A stretch of 8,174 nt of DNA from JAVXAG01 sp040307645 (GTDB taxonomy: Bacteria > Bacillota > Clostridia > Peptostreptococcales > Anaerovoracaceae), in assembly GCA_040307645.1 (NCBI GenBank), contig JAWRJF010000078.1:1-8174 (forward strand), given 5' to 3'. Under the pieces are notes generated by a model. That model saw only the letters and a program-made list of their open reading frames with translations. It did no database searches and was not told where the DNA came from. Position 1 is the stretch's first letter, and every line of letters starts with the position of its first letter. Positions 1 through 6,400 of this stretch are shown in pieces. Both the position numbers and the translations under genes were made by a program.

Positions 1-527
1 TTTCTCTCTTCCAGTTTCACTGTATGTTTGCTGTCCCATGCCGCAGAATATTGATAAAACCCATCCTTAGGAGTCTGACTTCCGTTTTTTAGGCATTGGC
101 GGGTGGAAGCCTTGAGTGTCAGCTCATCGCCTGCGTTAACCGAGTCAAGAAACCTTACCTTATGCGCGCCCATACCTTGGGATATTTCAATACTTCCTGC
201 GGCCATATCCTGTATAGGATAGATATAGCAGTCAAGACCAGCAGAAGTTTTACCCAGGTTGAATAAAATTACAGTCTCCGCTGTTCGCACCACACCGTTA
301 TAATACCGGGGCGGAACTGGCTGCCCGTTTTCCTGCATTTTCGTTAGCATTTTGCTCGTGTGGACGGTATAGCCTGTCAACTGATCTCCATCCTGAAGCT
401 GCAGGTCGGTGAAATATATAGTTCCGGTACAATCTGTGATCATCAGACGAACTGTGATACTGACCACGCGCATTTCTTTCTTAATCATTAACGTTTCTGC
501 GAACCTGATAAAGCTGTTTTTTGCCAT
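1..527 (-). CDS. Prophage-like structural protein, 5' part only (runs off left edge)
   Basis: An open frame starts at ATG 527-525 and continues without a stop to base 1, giving 175 codons; the C-terminus lies outside the window. A Shine-Dalgarno GGAG sits 8 nt upstream of the ATG. The protein begins MAKNSFIRFAETLMIKKEMR and contains a stretch reading GTIYFTDLQLQDGDQLTGY near residues 34-52. No signal peptide or membrane segment is visible. This style of sequence is familiar to me from clostridial prophage tail or baseplate regions, where such proteins are usually called hypothetical or structural; that is recollection, not a search result. Its codons are clearly richer in G and C than the genes to the right, which fits a transferred or phage origin. 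A terminator lies just upstream, so it probably begins a separate transcription unit or follows a read-through point. The reading frame is well supported; the function is a guess. Confidence 0.6.
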   Translation of the reverse strand, partial: MAKNSFIRFAETLMIKKEMRVVSITVRLMITDCTGTIYFTDLQLQDGDQLTGYTVHTSKMLTKMQENGQPVPPRYYNGVVRTAETVILFNLGKTSAGLDCYIYPIQDMAAGSIEISQGMGAHKVRFLDSVNAGDELTLKASTRQCLKNGSQTPKDGFYQYSAAWDSKHTVKLEER

Positions 528-540
528 CGTCAACACTCCA

Positions 541-571
541 GATAAAATAAAAAAGACCGCTGATGCGATCT
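541..571 (-). terminator. Rho-independent terminator, minus strand
   Basis: On the minus strand, AGATCGC and GCGGTCT form a 7-bp stem (one G-T pair) around the loop ATCA, followed directly by a T-rich tract. It lies between the end of the small gene at 607-885 and the prophage-like gene at 1-527, so it should end transcripts of the small gene. Confidence 0.6.
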
Positions 572-606
572 CTTATAACAAAACTGGATTAATTTTTTAC
601 AATGCC

Positions 607-885
607 TTATTCTTTAGGAGTTATATTATTTAAAGCTTCTATTAAATCTTCTCTCGTTACAATCATTTGACATATCTTTTTTGATGCTTTCCCATCTTCA
701 GTAGGCGTCGCCATTACATCCAGAGTAATGAATTCGCCACCTTGTAACATCGATGAGTTTTTGTAAAACTTTAAATACCTCCCAGAGATTTGACATTCTA
801 CATGCAATGGTCCAAGGGAGTTTTTTCGGCGTTGTGAATATGTTATTGGAAACTGTTTAATTTTATTATTATCCAACTTCGGCAC
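607..885 (-). CDS. Small protein of unknown function (89-92 aa)
   Basis: I do not recognise this protein. The frame is open from GTG 885 to TAA 609-607 (92 aa). The GTG lies only 1 nt from the AAAGGA Shine-Dalgarno at 887-892, so the in-frame TTG at 876-874, 10 nt from that site, is the better start and gives an 89-residue protein beginning with residues DNNKIKQFPITYSQ after the initiator. The product is soluble and mixed in charge, with no transmembrane segment and two cysteines too far apart (about 62 residues) to suggest a metal site. Its C-terminal third (around VTREDLIEALNNI) looks helical. An extended -10 promoter lies upstream at 913-921 and a terminator downstream at 541-571, so it appears to be a single-gene unit. 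It lies between a prophage-like gene and an insertion sequence, so it may be phage or island cargo. The complete expression cassette supports a real gene. Confidence 0.6.
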   Translation of the reverse strand: MPKLDNNKIKQFPITYSQRRKNSLGPLHVECQISGRYLKFYKNSSMLQGGEFITLDVMATPTEDGKASKKICQMIVTREDLIEALNNITPKE

Positions 886-912
886 ATCCTTTCAAAGATA
901 TAAATCAAACAA

Positions 913-921
913 ATTATACCA
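913..921 (-). promoter_or_regulatory. Extended -10 promoter for the small gene
   Basis: On the minus strand the sequence TGGTATAAT gives a perfect -10 hexamer (918-913) with the TGn extension. No good -35 lies about 17 bp upstream (AGGAGC there), which an extended -10 can compensate for. Initiation near 906 would give a short leader before the Shine-Dalgarno at 887-892. The promoter begins only about 25 bp from the insertion sequence end. Confidence 0.5.
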
Positions 922-945
922 TATTAATACCTCCTGCTCCTATTT

Positions 946-958
946 GGTAGTGTCAAGT
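946..958 (+). repeat. Left terminal inverted repeat of the insertion sequence
   Basis: GGTAGTGTCAAGT matches the reverse complement of 2823-2835 at 12 of 13 positions and marks the left tip of the element. Confidence 0.8.
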
Positions 959-974
959 CTGACACCCCTTTTTT
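950..974 (+). terminator. Terminator-like hairpin at the left end of the insertion sequence
   Basis: GTGTCA and TGACAC (950-955, 960-965) form a 6-bp stem with a 4-nt loop, followed by CCC and then six T. It points into the element, so it could stop transcripts entering from the left flank. The three C before the T tract weaken the case. Confidence 0.35.
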
Positions 975-1021
975 CCTTCAAAACCTTTATTTATCTGGGG
1001 TTACATAGTTTTTTAATAAAA

Positions 1022-1116
1022 ATAACAATGACCCCCTGTTTTCGAGTATAATTGGAGTTATCACACAACCAAATATTCCGAAAAGGACGGTCATTGTTAT
1101 GAACTCAATTATACTC
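1022..1116 (+). promoter_or_regulatory. Transposase promoter and crossing inverted repeats over the start codon
   Basis: A perfect -10 TATAAT lies at 1047-1052; no convincing -35 is visible 16-18 bp upstream. Two inverted repeats cross each other. ATAACAATGACC (1022-1033) is the exact complement of GGTCATTGTTAT (1089-1100), which includes the first two bases of the ATG. The stretch at 1044-1059, which contains the -10, complements 1102-1116 just inside the gene apart from one extra G. A transcript starting near 1059 would lack both upstream arms, whereas a transcript entering from outside would contain them and could bury the start. The Shine-Dalgarno is AAAAGGA at 1081-1087, 11 nt from the ATG. 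Confidence 0.5.
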
Positions 1117-2562
1117 CATTTACTCACTATTATTCAATACCAATACAGACAAATCTGCTGGTTATTAAATTTTATCGCAAAATATATCCCTCTTAAGCAA
1201 TGGGCTTTTGACGATTCCCATTCTCCAAAGTACCAAAAATTTAAGACTGATAAACTTCCTCTTATATTAAAATATCAGAAACAAGACTGGAACTTCCTTC
1301 TCCATTACTATATGTGGCGTTATGGCAAGCCCATAAAACCTGTTCAGCGTCGTAATGGCAAGTCAATTCCTGAAGATACCATATGCCCTATTTGTAACGC
1401 TCCTCACCATTACATTTACGACAATAATGGTGGAAATGGACAGTATCTCTGTAAGGTTTGTAATGCATCTTTTTCTAATGGAAAAACCCTTACTACTCCT
1501 ATTAAATTTAAGTGTCCTTACTGCTCACATACTCTTACTCCAAAGAAGAATCGTAAGCACTTTATCGTGCATAAATGTACAAATACTAAGTGTTCCTACT
1601 ACCTTAACAATCTTAAAAAGGTTGATAAAGAGGATCTTAAAAACCATGGAAAGAATAAGTATAAACTCCATTACATCTATCGTGAATTCACTGTAGATTT
1701 CTTTAAAATGGATTTAGATTCACTACCTAAAAATGCATCTTCTCTTCGATTTACTAAAAACAATGCCTACATTATGTCCTTATGTCTTACCTTGCATGTA
1801 AACCTTGGACTTTCTCTAAGAAAAACTTCTAGAGCACTTAAGGATTTATATAACATCGATATATCTCATACGATGGTTGCCAACTATGCAAGAACTGCCG
1901 CAACTGTTATTAAGCCATTTGTTGATCATTATGACTACAAGCCATCTCATACCATGATAGCCGATGAGACATATATAAAAGTCCGTGGTATCAAGGGATA
2001 TATCTGGTTCATCATGGATGCGGTTTCACGTTCTATTATTGGTTATCAAGTATCAGACAACCGAGGTGTTGGTCCTTGTATAATGGCAATGAGAATGGCT
2101 TTTCGTCATCTAAAAGAACTACCTAAGAGCTTTCGTTTCATTGCAGATGGATATAGTGCATATCCTCTTGCAGCTCAGCAATTCTTCCATCACTTCGGTA
2201 ATGCTTTTAAATTCGATATTACTCAGGTTATCGGCCTTACCAATGATGATGAGGTTTCTAAGGAATATAGACCTTTTAAACAAATGATAGAGAGACTAAA
2301 CCGAACATTCAAAGCTTCATACCGTGTCAGATGTGGCTATGATAATTATGATGGTGCCAACTATAACGTATCACTCTGGGTAGCCTACTATAATTTCCTA
2401 AGACCACATAAGATCACTGCTTATAAAAAGCCACTAAATGAGGTTGATATGCTAGTAGGTGCTGACAACATGCCAGGTAAATGGCAACTCTTAATCTTAC
2501 TTGGCCAGCAAACCATTCTTAACATGCAAAAGCAACAAGCCAAAGATACTATCTGTTCTTAG
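1099..2562 (+). CDS. DDE transposase with two N-terminal zinc fingers
   Basis: This 487-residue protein should cut and join the ends of the surrounding insertion sequence. Residues 1-75 are hydrophobic to aromatic and not assigned. Two zinc-binding clusters follow: C96-x2-C99 with C118-x2-C121, and C139-x2-C142 with C160-x4-C165; they probably bind DNA. Residues about 226-265 (LGLSLRKTSRALKDLY region) look like a helix-turn-helix. The catalytic core has D289 in ADETYIKV, D350 in ADGYSAY and E398 in IERLNRTFK, followed by the WVAYYNFLRPHK segment usual in IS6/IS240-like and rve-type DDE enzymes. All three acidic residues are present and the frame is unbroken, so it may be active. IS6 enzymes are usually about 230-240 residues, so the long zinc-finger N-terminus sets this one apart; I do not assign an exact family. 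The ATG at 1099 has a Shine-Dalgarno 11 nt upstream. Confidence 0.85.
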   Translation: MNSIILHLLTIIQYQYRQICWLLNFIAKYIPLKQWAFDDSHSPKYQKFKTDKLPLILKYQKQDWNFLLHYYMWRYGKPIKPVQRRNGKSIPEDTICPICNAPHHYIYDNNGGNGQYLCKVCNASFSNGKTLTTPIKFKCPYCSHTLTPKKNRKHFIVHKCTNTKCSYYLNNLKKVDKEDLKNHGKNKYKLHYIYREFTVDFFKMDLDSLPKNASSLRFTKNNAYIMSLCLTLHVNLGLSLRKTSRALKDLYNIDISHTMVANYARTAATVIKPFVDHYDYKPSHTMIADETYIKVRGIKGYIWFIMDAVSRSIIGYQVSDNRGVGPCIMAMRMAFRHLKELPKSFRFIADGYSAYPLAAQQFFHHFGNAFKFDITQVIGLTNDDEVSKEYRPFKQMIERLNRTFKASYRVRCGYDNYDGANYNVSLWVAYYNFLRPHKITAYKKPLNEVDMLVGADNMPGKWQLLILLGQQTILNMQKQQAKDTICS

Positions 2563-2592
2563 ATTTAGGAGTCAGAGGTAATATACCAGCCA

Positions 2593-2610
2593 CCGAAATC
2601 TTGATTTCGG
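2593..2610. repeat. Short perfect hairpin after the transposase
   Basis: CCGAAATC and GATTTCGG form a perfect 8-bp dyad separated by TT, 30 bp after the transposase stop. No T tract follows on either strand, so it is not an obvious terminator. It may be an RNA stabiliser or part of the structured tail of the element. Confidence 0.5.
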
Positions 2611-2615
2611 CTATG

Positions 2616-2738
2616 CCCTTGATAGCATGTCAAGGCAATGCTAAAATGCTGTGAAGCAGACGGTAAAAACTATCTGTTCTTGAGTTTCTTCGCCGTCGGT
2701 AATTCCTTCAGAGCATTGCTTTGTCATGCTGTCAAGGG
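2616..2738. repeat. 123-bp segment with 27-bp inverted repeats
   Basis: The arms at 2616-2642 and 2712-2738 are complementary at 24 of 27 positions, beginning CCCTTGA and ending AAGCAATGCT or close variants. Further partial pairing (GACGG with CCGTC) is possible inside, so the whole segment could fold into one long hairpin or cruciform. It lies inside the tail of the insertion sequence and includes the 3' part of a possible minus-strand ORF. It could be a small non-autonomous element inserted in the parent IS, a structural or regulatory site, or a decayed passenger; the sequence alone does not decide. Confidence 0.6.
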
Positions 2739-2817
2739 TGGCGTCAGCTTCCAGTAAACTATATTTTGCAATTTTCAAGGTTCTAAAAGAACCAATTTTT
2801 TGACTCAGGGTTTTCAT
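2641..2817 (-). CDS. Possible small ORF (58 aa) inside the insertion sequence tail
   Basis: An ATG at 2817-2815, five bases inside the right terminal repeat, opens a 58-codon frame ending at TAG 2643-2641. The product begins MKTLSQKIGSFRTLKIAKYS and ends EQIVFTVCFTAF, with an acidic middle. It converges on the transposase without overlapping it. In favour: the ATG opens right at the inner edge of the terminal repeat, the composition is protein-like and the GC content is higher than its surroundings. Against: no clear Shine-Dalgarno precedes the ATG, part of the frame lies within a 27-bp inverted repeat, and a plus-strand frame of 39 codons overlaps it. I do not recognise the product. It could be a passenger peptide, a remnant of another element, or chance. 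Confidence 0.3.
   Translation of the reverse strand: MKTLSQKIGSFRTLKIAKYSLLEADATLDSMTKQCSEGITDGEETQEQIVFTVCFTAF
2779..2801 (+). terminator. Rho-independent terminator at the right end of the insertion sequence
   Basis: GGTTCT, loop AAA, AGAACC form a 6-bp stem followed by AA and six T on the plus strand. It would end the transposase transcript about 220 bp after its stop codon and before the right terminal repeat, protecting the neighbouring minus-strand operon from antisense read-through. Confidence 0.55.
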
Positions 2818-2822
2818 AGTTC

Positions 2823-2835
2823 ACTTTACACTACC
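2823..2835 (-). repeat. Right terminal inverted repeat of the insertion sequence
   Basis: Read on the minus strand as GGTAGTGTAAAGT, matching the left repeat at 12 of 13 positions. It ends only 8 bp from the stop codon of the polyferredoxin gene (TAG 2846-2844). Confidence 0.8.
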
Positions 2836-2843
2836 ATCTATTT

Positions 2844-3371
2844 CTATTTTATAGAATCAGTAGGACATGCTTCAACACACTTTCCACATTGAAGACATTC
2901 ATTATTTATTATAAGAGGATAGTCTTTTTTATCTTCCCAAATAAAAGCATCTGCTGGACAAACTCTTACACATTTACCACACTTTATACAACCACCATTA
3001 TAGACCCTATATGCTTTCTTATTAAACTTAGAAAAAATAGATAGTAAACTACCATAGGGACAAAGATACCTATGCCAAAATTCTGGCCTGTAAAAGTAGG
3101 TTATTATTAGCCCTAAAGAAAATAGGATTGGCAATACTGGCAACTTCTTACCTGTTTTGAAAACTATAACCATAGTTCCTAGAAATAAGGCTAAAATACC
3201 ATACCTAACAATTGCTTTTTTAAATAGATCTGGAACAGATTTTCTTTTTCTTTTCTTTTTATTTGCTTTACCATCTATTATCTCCATACCAGTGTTTATG
3301 GGACAAATATAGCCACAATAAAATCTTCCAAAATAGGTTGATAATAGTAAACTACCACCAAAGATGGCCAT
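2844..3371 (-). CDS. NapH-like membrane polyferredoxin (4Fe-4S), probably N-terminally frameshifted
   Basis: The product is an integral membrane iron-sulfur protein of the NapH/CcoG-like 4Fe-4S group, expected to pass electrons at the cytoplasmic membrane; the partner is unknown. From ATG 3371 it has 175 residues. A FYCGYICP motif (C19, C23) and a second CP motif (C104 in RYLCPYG) frame two membrane segments (about 54-72 and 77-93). Two ferredoxin clusters follow: C128, C131, C134, C138 and C159, C162, C165, C169. ATG 3371 has no good ribosome site and begins after the usual first membrane helix. The frame stays open upstream and encodes that helix (VSLVLFISLIIL), but has no ATG, GTG or TTG. 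A TTG at 3451-3449 with GGGGGA 7 nt upstream fits as the natural start, giving about 202 residues, only if one A is added to the six at 3443-3448. It lies 21 nt after the exporter gene in one operon. Confidence 0.75.
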   Translation of the reverse strand: MAIFGGSLLLSTYFGRFYCGYICPINTGMEIIDGKANKKKRKRKSVPDLFKKAIVRYGILALFLGTMVIVFKTGKKLPVLPILFSLGLIITYFYRPEFWHRYLCPYGSLLSIFSKFNKKAYRVYNGGCIKCGKCVRVCPADAFIWEDKKDYPLIINNECLQCGKCVEACPTDSIK

Positions 3372-3451
3372 CCAAACTTGTACTTTCCCAAGAATTATTA
3401 GACTTATAAATAATACTAGGCTAACCCCTTGAACTATCTTCCTTTTTTCAA
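3372..3451 (-). pseudogene. Out-of-frame N-terminal coding segment of the polyferredoxin
   Basis: The TTG at 3451-3449, well spaced from GGGGGA (3464-3459), reads TTG AAA AAA GGA AGA and then TAG, a dead end. One base back, the frame reads KRKIVQGVSLVLFISLIILG and joins the polyferredoxin without a stop, supplying the missing first transmembrane helix. So this is coding sequence cut off from its start by an apparent one-base loss in the run of six A (3443-3448). It may be a true mutation, a sequencing or assembly error, or a slippage site. Confidence 0.5.
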
Positions 3452-3472
3452 GATATATTCCCCCTTCTTTCC

Positions 3473-6400
3473 TTATTCTTGTGGTACCTCCTTATATGCT
3501 TCTTTCTTCACCTTGTCACTTACAATGAACCTATCCAAAATCCATATCAAGGCTGGTAGGATTATAAAGGTTGCCATCAGGGCCAAGGATATATTTATTA
3601 CTGTCATCAGACCAAAATCCTTAAGTATTACAAACTTTGAAGTCATTAGAACACTAAATCCACCAACTGTGGTAAGTCCTGATGCTAGTGTTGCCTTACC
3701 TATAAACTTTATAGTAGTAAAGAGAGCCTTTCTTTTATCTTTCCCTTCATTTCTTTCTTCCAAATACCTTTCAAGTAACATTATAGTCATTTCAGTTCCC
3801 ATCCCTAAAACCAAGGCTCCAAGGGTTGCTGTTATGGGAGTATATTTTAAGCCTAGTAGGTTCATAATGCCACCAGACATACCTACTATTAGGACAACTG
3901 GAAGTACTGCTACAAGAGCCTTGAAGAAGGATCTATAAAGTATTAACAGGGATAAAAATACTAATCCCAAACCTATAATGGTCATTCTTAACCTACCATC
4001 TGTTAGCCCCTTGACCATTTCCACATCTAAAACAGATTTCCCTGTAATTGATGTCTTTATAGGGGCATCTTCTAGCATAATCTTCATATCTTCAACAAAC
4101 TCTTGTAACTCTGCTGTTGCCATATGTTCTACATTCATAAGAATAACAGCCTTATCCTTCTCATCGCTAATAAACATCCTTCTTTGGCTTTCTGGTATGT
4201 CATTATCTATAATCTCCAGATATTCATCAAAGCTTATTTCTTCTATATCAGAGAAGTTTTCTACAAGATTATCTATATATTTGATATCTACAATTTTATT
4301 TGAAAATTCAGCTCTTGCTTGCTTGCTTATGTCTCTCATCCAGCTGAGATTGTCTTCAGTAAGAAGTTCTTCGTCTTCCATAAATATAACCATTTGATTT
4401 GTAGATCCTACAATATCCCTAATATAGTGAATATCATGAAGGGCATCCATATCTTGGGGCATAAAGGTTTCTATATCTGTTTCTACACCTACCTTCGTAT
4501 CAGCTATAAACCCGAAGGTAGCCAGACCTATGGCAATTATTATTATTAGAGGTGCTAGTTTTATAACTGAGTTTACTGTAAATCTTAAAAACTTATCTAT
4601 TGGGCCTGCCTTTTCATAGTCTTTAATTCTAAAGTCCCTAGCCTTTGATGCCACTGTATCCCTAGCACTAAGAACTGGCATTAGTAAAAAGATACTTCCT
4701 ATAAAGGAAACTATAACTCCTATGGTAAGCATCTTTCCAAAATCTTGTATCATAGGTACTGGGGATGCAAAAAGGGATACAAATCCTAGTACTGTAGCTA
4801 GTACAGCTAGACCCACAGCCTTACCAATTTGTACAAGGGTTGTTTTTACGGAATGCTCTTCTTCGTATCTATTTTGAAATTGTATAGAATAGTCTATACC
4901 TAGCCCAATTAAGATGGGAAAGACTGCCATGGAAACCATGGTCATGGAAACATTTAAATGCCCCATAAGTCCCAAGGTAGCTATTACAGATACAAATATT
5001 ATTCCAAGACTTAGAGCCCTCCATCTAATCCTAAAGACCAGGTTGAGTATTATAAGCATTAAAACTACAGCTGAAGCAACCATTATTATCATATTAGATT
5101 TCATCTCTGCCCTTAGGGAAGAATCTAGTACTGGTTTTCCTGAAACTATGAAGTTCACATCAAAGTCTTCTGCTTCCATAGCATGGGAGACTTCATTAAT
5201 AATAGAGTCAATCTCACTATCTTCTAGGTTTCCTTTTAACTTAATCATTATCATCATATGATTTTCATCGATGATGGTATCTGAAAATATATCTCTTAAA
5301 TTTCCATCTTCATACAAAATATTATCTAATTCTTTTTGATTGTGTGGAAAATATGGAATCATCATTTCAGACTTTTCATGGAAGGTCTTAAGTCCATCAC
5401 TTATTTTACTAAGGTTTTCACCCATAGTAATAAAACCATCTGACATTGTTTTTAACTCATCTGGTGAGATACCACCAGATAGATTATCTTTCATAGCTGA
5501 AACTTCTTTCTCTATATTTCCTTTCAAAGAAGAAAAAACATCTGAGCTATCTGGAAATATGCTTCCACCTGCTGCCATTTGAGAGAGGCCCTTACTTAAA
5601 TCACCTAAATTTTCTCCCATAGTAATAAAACCATTTGACATTTGCTTTAGTTCTTCTGAGGATATCCCATCGCCAGATAAAGCTTTTTTCATTTCTTCCA
5701 ACTCTTGATTTAGTTTTTGACCAATATTATTAAGTGCCTGAGAAGTGTTTATATTGCCTTGTGAAAGTTTTCCTGTATTCTCTGACATCATAGATAAACC
5801 TTCAGAACTTTTTCCTATGTTTTCTGCAAACATATTTAGTTTTTTATAAAGCTCAGGATTGCCTTTCATCTCTTCTGCCATTTGTCCTAGCTGTCTTGAT
5901 ACTTCCTTTAAGCCTGCTGAAGAAGTATCCAATCCACCTCCCAGTTCTGTTACACCTTTTGCTAAATCATCTAGACCACTGCTAAGTTCATCAAATACCT
6001 TTGAAATTCCTGATAATTCCTCTAACTTTTCTTCTATCATCTTTGGATTAGGTATATCTTTACTGGCTAACTCACTGCCTATATTACTTAGTTTTTGCCC
6101 CATCTCTCCCAACCCATTAGCCATGGTCATAAACTTATCTTTTAATTCTTTTTCTTGTTCTCCAGCCATATCATCCATAAGCTTACTTGGATCCATAGAT
6201 TTCATTAAATTATCAAGCTTTTCTTCTACTGCCTGAGGATCTGGTAATTCTTTACTTCCTAATTCTTGGCCTATTTCAGTAAGTTTATCTCCCAATTCAC
6301 CAAGTCCATGGCTAATATTTAGTACTTGTTTCTTTATTTCTGTTCCTTGTTTATCTGTTATTTGATGTACAATGCTAGCTGGACTCATAATAGTAAAAAT

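Larger units (their letters stand above)
946..2835 (+). mobile_element. Complete insertion sequence, about 1.89 kb, zinc-finger DDE transposase
   Basis: The element is bounded by inverted repeats GGTAGTGTCAAGT (946-958) and, read from the other end, GGTAGTGTAAAGT (2835-2823), which match at 12 of 13 positions. It carries one full-length transposase (1099-2562), a structured 5' leader and a long structured 3' tail ending in a terminator. CTATTT occurs directly before the left end (940-945) and at 2838-2843, two bases beyond the right repeat; it may be a target duplication if the right tip includes two more bases. By its catalytic domain the element is related to IS6/IS240-type and neighbouring unclassified families, but it is much longer than a typical IS6 element. 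It appears intact and potentially active. Confidence 0.8.

Noticed and set aside
409..633. 74-codon frame on the plus strand
   Set aside because: It lies antisense to the prophage-like gene and crosses the terminator; it has no ribosome site.
920..938. AGGAGG followed by ATG on the minus strand next to the insertion sequence
   Set aside because: The frame stops after two codons (ATG GTA TAA). The ATGGTATAAT is better explained as an extended -10 promoter.
1355..1696. 113-codon plus-strand frame within the transposase
   Set aside because: It is an out-of-frame shadow; the transposase frame carries the cysteine and DDE motifs.
2638..2757. 39-codon plus-strand frame in the insertion sequence tail
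   Set aside because: It overlaps the inverted-repeat segment and the possible minus-strand ORF, with no ribosome site; it is less likely than the opposite frame.
5421..5634. Repeats in the exporter gene as a possible CRISPR or satellite
   Set aside because: There are only two copies, 195 bp apart and in frame, explained by a protein-level duplication.
3429..6236. Several plus-strand frames of 76-169 codons opposite the exporter gene
   Set aside because: They are serine, isoleucine and proline-rich shadows typical of the antisense of an AT-rich membrane protein gene, and show no motifs.
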